Origin: Cryobacterium algoritolerans | GTDB taxonomy: Bacteria > Actinomycetota > Actinomycetes > Actinomycetales > Microbacteriaceae | Length of the DNA stretch: 64,000 bases | Direction of reading: 5' to 3' | Assembly: GCF_004402785.1 (NCBI RefSeq) | Contig: NZ_SOFP01000063.1 | Location: 1-64,000 of the forward strand | Shown: in pieces, positions 42,248 to 50,996 of the stretch | Position numbering within the stretch: position 1 is the first letter of the stretch | Layout of the letters: every line of letters starts with the position of its first letter | Position numbers and translations under genes: made by a program | Notes under the pieces: model-generated | Told to the model about the DNA's origin: nothing | The model's database searches: none | What the model saw: only the letters and a program-made list of their open reading frames with translations

Positions 42248-42781
42248 ACGTTCGAGGACAGGAGCGACGCCGGCCGGAGGCCGTCCGATCGGGTGGCCGC
42301 GCTGGACCTCCATGACCCGGTGGTCTACGCGCTGCCCAGGGGAGGCGTTCCCGTGGCGGCCCCGATCTCCGAACGGCTGCACGCGCCTCTCGGCCGCCTC
42401 GTCGTCGGTGGCTCTGGTACCGGCGCAGCCGGCCGGGTCGCGCGCCGCGAGTCGACCGAACTGGAGCGCCGGCGCATCCTCTGCTGTGGTGACCGGCAGC
42501 CGGTGCTCGCCACGGGCCGGGTCGCGGTGGTCGTCGACGACGGCATAGCGACCGGGGCCACGATCAGGGCGGCTCTGGCCGAAGTTCGGCGGCAGTGTGC
42601 CGCGCAGACCGTGATCGCGGTCCCGGTCGCCCCGGCCCGTCTCGTCGCCGAACTCGGAGATGAAGCCGACCGGGTCGTCGTCCTGAAGTCAGCCCCGGCG
42701 TTCTGGGCGATTGGCCCGTTCTACCGGGATTTCCACCACCACTCCGACGCGGAAACGGCCGATCTTCTGGGCGAGTTCTGA
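42248..42781 (+). pseudogene. Phosphoribosyltransferase-like gene with lost start and internal deletion
   Basis: The frame gives the usual N-terminus FEDRSDAGRR ... LDLHDPVVYALPRGGVPVAA and the PRPP loop VAVVVDDGIATGATIRAAL, ending AIGPFYRDFHHHSDAETADL as in two-domain actinobacterial phosphoribosyltransferases. The codon at the expected start is ACG (42248), with no nearby ATG/GTG in frame before GTG 42293, which would cut the first strand. About 60 residues normally between VVGG and the ELERRR helix are missing. Probably inactive, though the PRPP site is intact. Confidence 0.6.
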
Positions 42782-42859
42782 ACGGGTGCCTGACACAGTC
42801 AGCGGCACCGCCAGAGCCAGGGCGGACAGCGCCGTCGGCGAGACCGGGCAGAATGGAAC

Positions 42860-44578
42860 GTGTACCTACTGGCCGGACGGACCGGTAACGGGGAGTTCCT
42901 CGTCGTTCCCCTCGACTCCACGGGGCACGAGAGCGCGCCCGCGCGGCGGCTTTCCTTCGCCGAGTTCCTGGGCGAAGTCGTTGCGGCGGAACAGGGATCG
43001 CCGCGTTGGGTCTGGGAAGACACCTCACGGCTGTACCCATTGCTGCTGGCCGCGGGCGTGCGGGTGCAGCGCGGGCACGACCTGCGCCTCTGTCACGCCA
43101 TCCTCCGCCAGTCGTCGCTGACCTCGACGAGCGAGCTCGCTAGGGCGGCACCGAGCCGGTGGGACAGCGGCCCGGCGGTTGTGCCGGAGGCCCCCGAACC
43201 CGGCTCGACTCTGTTCGACCTCGGCTTCGCCGACGACGAGGCGGATGAGGCACCGCCCGAAGACGACGCGCAGACCGAGTTCCGGCGCCAGCTCACGGCG
43301 GTCGCGGCCTGTGCGGAGCCCGGTCGGCTCCGGCTCCTCCTCGCCGCGGAATCGGCCGGGGCCCTGATCGCGGCTGAGATGCAATTCGCCGGTCTGCCCT
43401 GGCGCACCGAGGTGCACGACCGGCTCCTCACCCGCGAACTCGGCCCCCGCGTCGCCCCCGGTCTACGGCCGGAGCGGCTCGAAAGCCTGGCCCGACGAAT
43501 CCGAACCGAACTCGGCGACCCCCAGATCAACCCGGACTCCCAGCAGGACCTGCTGCGCGCCCTCCAGCGGGTCGGGATGTCGCTGAGCTCGACCCGCGCC
43601 TGGGAACTGCAAAAGCTTGAACACCCCGCCATCGCGCCGCTGCTGGAGTACAAGAAACTCGCCCGGCTTCTCAGCGCCAACGGCTGGTACTGGATGGACA
43701 CCTGGATCGTCAACGGCCGGTTCCACCCCGAGTACGTTCCCGGCGGGGTGGTGACGGGCCGGTGGGCGACCCGCGGTGGCGGAGCGCTGCAGCTGCCCAA
43801 ACAGGTGCGCGGAGCCGTCATAGCCGATGACGGCTGGAAACTCGTCGTGGCCGATGCCGCGCAACTCGAACCGCGCATCCTGGCGGCCCTGTCAGCCGAC
43901 ATCGCGATGGCAACGGCGGGCCGGGGCAGCGACCTTTACGCCGGGATCGTCGCCAGCGGCGTCGTAGAAACCCGTGACCACGCCAAGGTAGCCATGCTCG
44001 GCGCAATGTACGGCGCGACCACGGGGGAGAGCGGTCGTTTGCTGCCCCGCCTGGCCAGGGCCTATCCTCGTGCGCTCGGCCTCACCGAGACAGCGGCCAG
44101 GGCCGGCGAACGCGGTGAGACGGTGACGACCAGGCTGGGTCGATCCTCACCCCGGCCGGGCGAGAGCTGGCTGTCGACCCAGGCGCAGGCCTACCACCCA
44201 GGGGCGACGGATGCCGACGAGCGCCGGGCGCGCAGCCAGGCGAGGGACTGGGGCCGGTTCACCCGTAACTTCATCGTGCAGGGCAGCGCCGCGGAGTGGG
44301 CGCTCTGCTGGATGGCAGAGATCCGCCGGGAACTCCGCCTGCTGCGGGCGCCGGAGGGGACAATTCCCGGACCCTCTCCGGGCTTCTCCCTCGCTCCGCA
44401 CCTTGTCTTCTTTCTGCACGACGAGGTTATCGTGCATACCCCCGCAGGGTTGACGGAGGATGTTGAGCAGATCGTGATCCGGGCCGCGGCCACAGCGGGC
44501 CGGCACCTGTTCGGCGATTTCCCGGTCGACTTCCTGCTTACCGTTGCCACCGTCGACAGCTACGACCAGGCGAAATGA
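42860..44578 (+). CDS. Family A DNA polymerase-like protein with exonuclease-type N-terminus
   Basis: A 572-residue protein of the actinobacterial bifunctional 3-5 exonuclease/DNA polymerase group. The C-terminal polymerase part has motif A as VVADAAQLEPRILAAL (DAAQLEPR where Pol I has DYSQIELR), motif B as HAKVAMLGAMYGATTG, and motif C as FFLHDEVIVH. The N-terminal ~160 residues replace the exonuclease domain and lack clear DEDD residues. It has no 5-3 exonuclease domain. The Pro and Ala changes in motif A distinguish it from replicative PolA. Starts at GTG 42860. Confidence 0.85.
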   Translation: MYLLAGRTGNGEFLVVPLDSTGHESAPARRLSFAEFLGEVVAAEQGSPRWVWEDTSRLYPLLLAAGVRVQRGHDLRLCHAILRQSSLTSTSELARAAPSRWDSGPAVVPEAPEPGSTLFDLGFADDEADEAPPEDDAQTEFRRQLTAVAACAEPGRLRLLLAAESAGALIAAEMQFAGLPWRTEVHDRLLTRELGPRVAPGLRPERLESLARRIRTELGDPQINPDSQQDLLRALQRVGMSLSSTRAWELQKLEHPAIAPLLEYKKLARLLSANGWYWMDTWIVNGRFHPEYVPGGVVTGRWATRGGGALQLPKQVRGAVIADDGWKLVVADAAQLEPRILAALSADIAMATAGRGSDLYAGIVASGVVETRDHAKVAMLGAMYGATTGESGRLLPRLARAYPRALGLTETAARAGERGETVTTRLGRSSPRPGESWLSTQAQAYHPGATDADERRARSQARDWGRFTRNFIVQGSAAEWALCWMAEIRRELRLLRAPEGTIPGPSPGFSLAPHLVFFLHDEVIVHTPAGLTEDVEQIVIRAAATAGRHLFGDFPVDFLLTVATVDSYDQAK

Positions 44579-44611
44579 GCCAGTGACGGGAGCGGATCCC
44601 GCAGATGCGGA

Positions 44612-45181
44612 TCAGGCGACCGGCACGGGGCGCCGGCCGCGGCGTGGCCTCACGTCACTCAACCCGCGCTGGAACGCGTCGGCGGACGGATCCCGGAGCG
44701 ACTCCCCGGCGGAGTCAAGCCACGCGACCGCGGCTGTGGCGAGGGCGACGCGAGCGCGGGTCTCCAGCAGCTCCTGTCCGATCGGAGACGGGACGTTTTC
44801 CGGGCTCTCGGCAGTGGTCTGCCAGTGCTCGCGGTAGCGCGCAATCAGGGCAACGGTGTCGACGTGGGGGAGCGAGGAGGAGATCAGCACCCGGTCCACG
44901 AGGTCGTTCCACTCCTCTCCGTTGGGGCTCTCGATCGACGTGAGCCAATCCAACGCCTCGGCCCGGCCCTCGGTCGTGATGCGATAGAGCGGCAGGCCGT
45001 CGGCCGTGGACCCGCCTGATTCGACGGAACCCTGCTTGACCAGGCGTTCGAGGGTGCCGTAGATCTGGCCGACGTTGACCGTGCGCCGCCCCGCTGTTCG
45101 GGACTCCAATTCGCCGTGCAGTTGGAAACCATACGCCGGCCCGATCGTGAGGATCGCCAACAGGGTGGTGCGAACGGACAC
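44612..45181 (-). CDS. PadR-family transcriptional regulator
   Basis: A 189-residue PadR regulator: N-terminal winged helix (TTLLAILTIGPAYGFQLHGE, VNVGQIYGTLERLVKQGSVE, LPLYRITTEGRAEAL) and a C-terminal dimerisation helix pair (Vir_act_alpha_C-like). It starts with GTG behind GGAGG and is divergent from the DUF3145 gene across a 240-bp gap. Target and ligand unknown. Confidence 0.92.
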   Translation of the reverse strand: MSVRTTLLAILTIGPAYGFQLHGELESRTAGRRTVNVGQIYGTLERLVKQGSVESGGSTADGLPLYRITTEGRAEALDWLTSIESPNGEEWNDLVDRVLISSSLPHVDTVALIARYREHWQTTAESPENVPSPIGQELLETRARVALATAAVAWLDSAGESLRDPSADAFQRGLSDVRPRRGRRPVPVA

Positions 45182-45253
45182 AGGGCCTCCGATAGATTCC
45201 TAGATAACCATACCGAGTAAGCCCAATCCGATCCTGCAACGCCGCACAGATCC

Positions 45254-45283
45254 TTGCGATTTGCCGCTTGCCTGGGGCATAAT
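45254..45283 (+). promoter_or_regulatory. Probable promoter upstream of the DUF3145 gene
   Basis: TTGCGA (45254-45259) and CATAAT (45278-45283) are 18 bases apart. A second GCATAATT at 45305-45312 could be an alternative -10. The leader to the DUF3145 ATG would be about 110-130 bases and contains the 15-bp repeats. Confidence 0.4.
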
Positions 45284-45339
45284 TGCGCTAGCGGCCGGAG
45301 GGTCGCATAATTTCATAGCTTCGCCGCATTGTCTGCAGG

Positions 45340-45378
45340 TTCGTTCAGCCGTGTTTCATTCAGCATTATTTCGTTCAG
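45340..45378. repeat. Three phased 9-bp repeats, 15-bp period
   Basis: TTCGTTCAG at 45340, TTCATTCAG at 45355 and TTCGTTCAG at 45370: exact 15-bp spacing, six variable bases between. They lie in the leader of the DUF3145 gene, 44 bases before its ATG. The regular spacing suggests a protein-binding array or a leader RNA feature. Confidence 0.75.
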
Positions 45379-45421
45379 AGGTCGTTGGGGAAGACGCATC
45401 TCACAGAACGGAGAAGAAACG

Positions 45422-45958
45422 ATGGCGGCAAAAACCATGTCGGCAACACAGGCTCGTCAGGCACCGTCTGCGCGAGGGGTGCTTTTCGTGCACTCTTCGC
45501 CACGTGCGCTGAGTCCCCACGTCGAGTGGGCGGTTGGTCGCGTGCTCGGCGAGGCGGTGAACTTCGACTGGTCCGACCAGCCGGTGCTCAGGGGTGCCCA
45601 GCGCGCCGAGTTCTACTGGGAAGGTGCGCCGGGAACCGGCGCGATCCTGGCGTCGGCGCTCTGCGGCTGGGAACACCTGCGTTTTGAGGTGACCGAGGAT
45701 GCCGGGCTCGGCACCGACGGTGGCCGCTGGCTGCACACTCCGGACCTGGGTATCTTCTTCACCCAGACCGACACCGCCGGCAACGTGGTCGTCCCGGAGG
45801 ACCGGGTGCGAAGCGCCATGGAACGCGCTGGTGCGAACGCCATCGAACTGCACCGCGAACTCAGGCTGGCCCTCGGGCAGGCCTGGGACGACGAACTCGA
45901 ACCCTTCCGCCACGCAAGTGATTTCAACTCCGTCGTCTGGCTGCACAAGGTCGGCTGA
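45422..45958 (+). CDS. DUF3145 domain protein
   Basis: A 178-residue actinobacterial protein of unknown function, typically found next to fatty-acid synthesis genes as here. Conserved blocks: ARGVLFVHSSPRALSPHVEW, FDWSDQPVLRGAQRAEFYWE, GSALCGWEHLRFEVTED-like ILASALCGWEHLRFEVTED, and the C-terminal FNSVVWLHKVG. ATG 45422 follows GGAGAAG. It converges with fabF across a shared terminator. Confidence 0.9.
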   Translation: MAAKTMSATQARQAPSARGVLFVHSSPRALSPHVEWAVGRVLGEAVNFDWSDQPVLRGAQRAEFYWEGAPGTGAILASALCGWEHLRFEVTEDAGLGTDGGRWLHTPDLGIFFTQTDTAGNVVVPEDRVRSAMERAGANAIELHRELRLALGQAWDDELEPFRHASDFNSVVWLHKVG

Positions 45959-46050
45959 ACGGCATCGACTGCCCGAGGATGGCGCATGGCGCGTTGACCG
46001 GTCGACACTTCCCGGTGGCGCGTGAGCGAAATGCGAGGGATCTCAAAAGA

Positions 46051-46083
46051 AATGACCCCGACCGCAACCCGGTCGGGGTCATT
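46051..46083. terminator. Bidirectional terminator between DUF3145 and fabF genes
   Basis: AATGACCCCGACC (46051-46063) pairs perfectly with GGTCGGGGTCATT (46071-46083) over a 7-base loop. A-rich sequence lies on one side and T-rich on the other, so it can serve both converging genes. Confidence 0.9.
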
Positions 46084-46104
46084 CTGTGAGTCCAGCCGGT
46101 TCGG

Positions 46105-47340
46105 TTAGACGGAGCGGAACCCGACGACGGCGTTGTGACCGCCGAATCCGAACGAGTTGCTGATGGCGAGGAGGTCCCCGGCCGGCAGCGCCCGCGGTGT
46201 CGTTACGACGTCAAGCGGGATATTCGGGTCCTGGTTGGCCAGGTTGATGGTCGGTGGAGCGATCCGGTCGGCGAGGGCCAGCACGGTGAAAAGCGCCTCG
46301 ATCGCGCCGGCGCCGCCGAGGAGGTGACCGGTAGAAGCCTTGGTGGCCGAGACCGGGATACCCTCGAGCAGGTCGCCGAAGACGCGACGCAGCGCGTTGT
46401 ATTCGGCGATGTCACCGACCGGGGTGCTGGTGGCGTGTGCATTGATGTGCGAGACATCCGACAGGGTGGCTCCTGCACCGCGGATGGCCGCGATCATGGC
46501 GCGGGCGGCCGCCGAGCCCTCCGGGTCGGGGGCGGTGATGTGGTACGCGTCGCTGGTGACGGCGCCGCCGACCAGCTCGGCGTAGATGCGCGCCCCACGT
46601 GCTTTGGCGTGCTCCTCGGTCTCGACGACGAGCGCGGCGGCGCCCTCGCCCAGCACGAAGCCGTCACGGGTGATGTCGTACGGGCGGGACGCGGTCGACG
46701 GGTCGTCATTGCGCTTGGACAACGCCTGCATGGCGGCGAACGACGCGATCGGTAGCGGGTGGATCGCGGCCTCAGACCCACCGGCGATGACGATGTCGGC
46801 GAGCCCGGCCTGAAGACGGTTGTAGGCATTGACGAGGGACTCGGTGCTCGAGGCGCACGCGGACACGACCGTTGTGATGCCGGCGCGGGCGTGCAGGTCC
46901 ATCCCGATCGCCGCCCCGGGCCCGTTCGGCATGAGCATGGGGACGGTCATCGGGAGGACGCGGCGGGGGCCGCGTTCGCGCAATGTGTCCCAGGCATCGA
47001 GCAGGGTCCAGACCCCGCCGATACCGGTGGCCCAGTCAACGGCGAGTCGTTCGGGGTCTGCCTCGGGGGAGCCGGCATCCGCCCACGCCTCGCGCCCGGC
47101 GATCAGGGCGAACTGGCTGGAGGGGTCGAGGCGCTTGGTCTCGTGGCGGGCGAGTACCTCGCTGGAGGGGACCTTGGCCTGGGCCGCGAACGTCACCGGA
47201 AGCTGGGTGCGAGCAACCCATTCGTGGTCCAGCGTGCTGGCGCCGGATTCGCCGTTGAGCAGGGCCGCCCAGCTTTCGGCGGCCGTGCCGCCGAGCGGGG
47301 AGGTCGCACCGATGCCGGTGATAACGATTTTTTTGGTCAT
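46105..47340 (-). CDS. fabF: 3-oxoacyl-[ACP] synthase II
   Basis: Condensing enzyme that elongates acyl-ACP with malonyl-ACP. The 411-residue protein has the catalytic Cys in TTVVSACASSTESLVNAY and the two active-site His in NAHATSTPVGDIAEYN and KASTGHLLGGAGAIEA. It ends the fabD-fabH-acpP-fabF group. Confidence 0.96.
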   Translation of the reverse strand: MTKKIVITGIGATSPLGGTAAESWAALLNGESGASTLDHEWVARTQLPVTFAAQAKVPSSEVLARHETKRLDPSSQFALIAGREAWADAGSPEADPERLAVDWATGIGGVWTLLDAWDTLRERGPRRVLPMTVPMLMPNGPGAAIGMDLHARAGITTVVSACASSTESLVNAYNRLQAGLADIVIAGGSEAAIHPLPIASFAAMQALSKRNDDPSTASRPYDITRDGFVLGEGAAALVVETEEHAKARGARIYAELVGGAVTSDAYHITAPDPEGSAAARAMIAAIRGAGATLSDVSHINAHATSTPVGDIAEYNALRRVFGDLLEGIPVSATKASTGHLLGGAGAIEALFTVLALADRIAPPTINLANQDPNIPLDVVTTPRALPAGDLLAISNSFGFGGHNAVVGFRSV

Positions 47341-47430
47341 GACGAGACTCTCTATGAGCGTGGAAACGGTGGGTTTGACCCACAGATCAGGCCGGTCGGC
47401 GACTGCCGGCCGGCCTGTTCCTTGGTGGGG

Positions 47431-47679
47431 TTAGTCCTGTGCCTTGACGATGAAGTCGACGGCGTTGCCGACGGTCTTGAGGTTCTTGACCTCTTCGTCC
47501 GGGATCTTGACGTCGAACTTTTCTTCCGCGTTGACGACGATGGTCATCATCGAGATCGAGTCGATGTCCAGGTCGTCGGTGAACGACTTCCCCAGCTCAA
47601 CAGTGTCGGCCGCGATGCCCGTCTCGTCATTAATGAGCTCGGCCAGGCCGGCAAGAACTTCTTCGGTGGACAGTGCCAT
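47431..47679 (-). CDS. acpP: Acyl carrier protein
   Basis: An 82-residue acidic four-helix carrier with the phosphopantetheine attachment Ser in LDIDSISMMTIV. It begins MALSTEEVLAGLAELIN and lies between fabH and fabF, the standard actinobacterial order. Confidence 0.97.
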   Translation of the reverse strand: MALSTEEVLAGLAELINDETGIAADTVELGKSFTDDLDIDSISMMTIVVNAEEKFDVKIPDEEVKNLKTVGNAVDFIVKAQD

Positions 47680-47740
47680 TTTTTTCTCCTTGGGGGTGTC
47701 TCGTTTGACCGAGATTCAGTTTAGAGGTCTTGCGGGGGAT

Positions 47741-48745
47741 CTACGGGAGGACGACGACCTGCGCGCCGAAGACCAGGCCGGCTCCGAAGCCGATCTGGAG
47801 GGCGAGGCCGCCGCTCAGTTCCGGGTGCTCCTGGAGCAGCCGATGGGTGGCCAGTGGGATCGACGCCGAGGAAGTGTTGCCGGTGGTGGCCACGTCCCGG
47901 GCGATCACGACGGAAGCCGGGAGCTTCAGCTGCTTGGCGAATTCGTCGATGATGCGCATATTGGCCTGGTGGGGGATGAAGGCGGCGAGTTGGTCGCTCG
48001 TGATCCCGGCGGACTCGAGCGCCTTCTTGGCGACTTTGGCCATGTCCCAGACGGCCCAGCGGAAGACGGTCTGGCCTTCCTGGCGAAGGGTCGGCCACTC
48101 TGTTTCGCCTCGGCGGTATTCCTGCAGGGTGCTGTTCATGGTGATCGCGTCGGCCTTCGACCCGTCCGACCCCCAGACCGTGCTGGAAATCCCCGGGTAG
48201 TCGCTCGGCCCGATGATGACGGCGCCGGCGCCGTCGCCGAGCAGGAATGAGATGCTCCGGTCTGTCGGGTCGACCAGGTCGGAGAGTTTCTCCGCCCCGA
48301 CGACGAGGGCGAAGTGCGCCACGCCGGTGCGGATCAGGGCGTCGGCCTGGGCGATCGCGTAGGTGTAGCCGGCGCAGGCGGCGTTCACATCGTAGGCGGC
48401 GGCCGGGTTCGCGCCGACCCGGTCGGCGAGCACGGCGGCCATCGACGGCGTCTGGCGGCCGTTGCTGATGGTGGCGACGATGACGGCGTCGATCAGTTCA
48501 GGGCCGATGCCCGACTTCTCGATGGCCTCCCGTGCGGCATCCGTCGCCAGGTCGACGGCCTGGATGTTCTGGCTCGACCGGCTGCGGCTGATGATCCCGG
48601 TGCGCTGCTGAATCCACTCGTCCGAAGAATCAATCGGCCCGACGAGGTCGGCATTGGGTACCGACAGGTCGCCGCGGGCGGCGCCGATGGAGAGAATGCG
48701 GGTGTACTGGGGACCGTGCGACTGCTGGAGTGTTGGCTTGGTCAT
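47741..48745 (-). CDS. fabH: 3-oxoacyl-[ACP] synthase III
   Basis: Starts fatty acid synthesis by condensing acyl-CoA with malonyl-ACP; the 334-residue protein. Active-site Cys in DVNAACAGYTYAIA, His in IPHQANMRIIDEF and Asn in ATTGNTSSASIPLA. Actinobacterial members often prefer branched primers. Confidence 0.96.
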   Translation of the reverse strand: MTKPTLQQSHGPQYTRILSIGAARGDLSVPNADLVGPIDSSDEWIQQRTGIISRSRSSQNIQAVDLATDAAREAIEKSGIGPELIDAVIVATISNGRQTPSMAAVLADRVGANPAAAYDVNAACAGYTYAIAQADALIRTGVAHFALVVGAEKLSDLVDPTDRSISFLLGDGAGAVIIGPSDYPGISSTVWGSDGSKADAITMNSTLQEYRRGETEWPTLRQEGQTVFRWAVWDMAKVAKKALESAGITSDQLAAFIPHQANMRIIDEFAKQLKLPASVVIARDVATTGNTSSASIPLATHRLLQEHPELSGGLALQIGFGAGLVFGAQVVVLP

Positions 48746-48757
48746 AATCTCTTTCGG

Positions 48758-49684
48758 TCAGGCTTGGTTCTGCTGGTCGATCAGGTCGAACGCTGCGGAC
48801 AGATCGTCCGGCGTCTTGATCGCAACGCTGGGCACGCCCTTGAGCGCGCGTTTGGCAAGGCCGACGAGGGCTCCCGCCGGCGCGACCTCGATGATTCCGG
48901 TCACTCCCGCAGCGGCAAAGGACGCCATGCACAGGTCCCACCGTACCGGCGAGGAGACCTGGGCCACCAGCAGTTCGACGAACCCGGTACCGCTGGCGAT
49001 GAGGCTTCCATCCCGGTTCGACCAGATCGGCAGGGTGGGATCGTGGGGGGTCAAGCCGGCTGCGACCTGGCTGAGATGCTCCACTGCGGGCTTCATGTAC
49101 CGGGTGTGGAAGGCCCCGGCGACCTGGAGCGGGATGACCCTGGCCCTGGTCGGTGGGTCAGCCGCGAGGGCTGCGAGGGCGTCCGGTGAACCGGCGACGA
49201 CGATCTGGCCGCCGCCGTTGAAATTCGCGGGCTCGAGGCCGAGTGTGTCGAGGCGGGCGAGCAGCTCAGTTTCGTCCGCACCGATCACCGCGCTCATCCC
49301 AGATGGCTCGAGAGCGGCGGCCTTCGCCATGGCGCTGCCGCGGTCGCGAACGAAGCCGACCGCCTCGGCGGGGCTCAGGATGCCTGCGCCGGAGGCGGCC
49401 GTGATCTCGCCGACGGAATGCCCGGCGATGCCGGCGATCTTGCTGCGGCGTCCACCGGTGAGAAGAGCGTCGAGGGTGAGCAGTCCCGCGGCAACGATCA
49501 GCGGCTGCGCGATTTTCGTGTCGCGGATCGTGTCGGCGTCGCTGATCGTACCGTGACGGACGAGGTCGATGCCACAGGCATCCGAGATCTCTTCCAGGCC
49601 GGCGGTGAAGCCCGGCTCGCGGAGCCACGGCTCGAGAAATCCAGGGGTTTGCGAGCCCTGGCCGGGGCAGACGACAACAATCAT
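48758..49684 (-). CDS. fabD: Malonyl-CoA:ACP transacylase
   Basis: Transfers malonyl groups to ACP. 308 residues from ATG 49684: MIVVVCPGQGSQTPG at the N-terminus, nucleophile Ser in IAGHSVGEITAAS, catalytic His in QVAGAFHTRYMKPAVE. Longer frames to 49735 lack family sequence. Confidence 0.95.
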   Translation of the reverse strand: MIVVVCPGQGSQTPGFLEPWLREPGFTAGLEEISDACGIDLVRHGTISDADTIRDTKIAQPLIVAAGLLTLDALLTGGRRSKIAGIAGHSVGEITAASGAGILSPAEAVGFVRDRGSAMAKAAALEPSGMSAVIGADETELLARLDTLGLEPANFNGGGQIVVAGSPDALAALAADPPTRARVIPLQVAGAFHTRYMKPAVEHLSQVAAGLTPHDPTLPIWSNRDGSLIASGTGFVELLVAQVSSPVRWDLCMASFAAAGVTGIIEVAPAGALVGLAKRALKGVPSVAIKTPDDLSAAFDLIDQQNQA

Positions 49685-49783
49685 GTAACCAGTTTCCCAA
49701 GCTCGTTTCCTCGACGGGTGTCGAGTGCACACCAAGTATTCGCGAAACGTTTGTCGATAATCACCAGATTGGACGCCGTGTGC

Positions 49784-50989
49784 TCATCGGCGCCGGGTAG
49801 ATCCGTCGTGATCGCTGATCGAGCCGATGATCAGGGCAGCCTGGAGGATCAGCGCCTCTCGGGCCCCGGTGGCGTCGTAGCCGATCACCTCCGACACTCG
49901 TTTGAGCCGGTAACGCACGGTGTTGGGATGCACGAAGAGTTCCCGGGCCGTGGCCTCGAGCGACCGGCCGTTGTCGAGGTAGCACCACAGTGTGGTGAGC
50001 AGCTCGGTGGAGTGCGCCTGGAGCGGACGGTAGATGCGGTGGATGAGTGTGGCCCGGGCGAGCGGGTCGCCGGCCAGGGCGCGTTCGGGCAGAAGATCGT
50101 CAGCTTGCACGGGCCGTGGGGCGTTCCGCCAGGAGCGGGCGACGGCGAACCCGGCCAGCGCGGCCTTCGCACTCTTCGACGCGTCGACCAGGTTGGGAAC
50201 CTCATGGCCCAGGACCAGGTGCCCGGCTCCGAAGCTCGGTTCCAGTTGAACGGCGATCTCCATGAAACTGAGGGCGGATGCCGTCCCGATGGCTTCTTCG
50301 GCCTCCGTCGGCTTCGGGTGGGCCCGGCCGATGACGAGGACCAACCGGTTGCCCTGCACCCCGATGAGCACGTCCGCGGCCATGTGCCGCGCCGCGCGCC
50401 GCAGCTGGTCGACGTCGAGCATCTTCGGCGTCGTGCCGACGAGCACGCACACCTCGCCGTGACCGTGCCAGCCGAGCGCCGCGATCCGGCTCGGCAGTTC
50501 GTCGTCGTACTCGCCGCTGAGGATCGAATCCACGACAAGCGCCTCCAGGCGCACGTCCCAGAGGCCGCGTGCTTCCGCTGCCCTGGCGTAGACATCCGCG
50601 GCCCCGAACGCGATCTCCCGGGAGTAGAGCAGGATCGCCTCACGGAGGACTTCACTGCCGTCCTTCACTCGTTCCTCGACGACCTCGACGGTGACCCGGA
50701 TCAGCTGGAGCGTCTGCTGCAGGCTGATCGATCGGAGCAGCTCGCGTGGGGCGGCGCCGAAGACATCCGCCGCGATCCATGGTGTGGACCGCGGGTCGTC
50801 GAACCAGGAGATGAACGACGTGATGCCGGCCTGGGCGACCAGCCCCACGGCGGAACGCCGCCCCGGCGGCATGTCGCCGTACCAGGGCAGCGTGTCCTCG
50901 AGCTTTTTCAGGGTCGCCGTGGACAGCTCGCCGGAAATCGTGCGCAGCCAGGCGAGCGTCTGCTCCTTCGTCTTCCGAGTGGGTGCCAC
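49784..50989 (-). CDS. PucR-type regulator of fatty acid synthesis (FasR-like)
   Basis: A 401-residue regulator with a GGDEF-like middle segment and a C-terminal PucR helix-turn-helix (ATARELFVHPNTVRYRLKRV SEV split over its two helices). Its place just upstream of fabD matches the Streptomyces FasR (SCO2386-type) activator of the fab genes. The start is GTG 50989. Regulation of the adjacent fab group is inferred from this position. Confidence 0.88.
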   Translation of the reverse strand: MAPTRKTKEQTLAWLRTISGELSTATLKKLEDTLPWYGDMPPGRRSAVGLVAQAGITSFISWFDDPRSTPWIAADVFGAAPRELLRSISLQQTLQLIRVTVEVVEERVKDGSEVLREAILLYSREIAFGAADVYARAAEARGLWDVRLEALVVDSILSGEYDDELPSRIAALGWHGHGEVCVLVGTTPKMLDVDQLRRAARHMAADVLIGVQGNRLVLVIGRAHPKPTEAEEAIGTASALSFMEIAVQLEPSFGAGHLVLGHEVPNLVDASKSAKAALAGFAVARSWRNAPRPVQADDLLPERALAGDPLARATLIHRIYRPLQAHSTELLTTLWCYLDNGRSLEATARELFVHPNTVRYRLKRVSEVIGYDATGAREALILQAALIIGSISDHDGSTRRR

Positions 50990-50996
50990 GGGGGCT

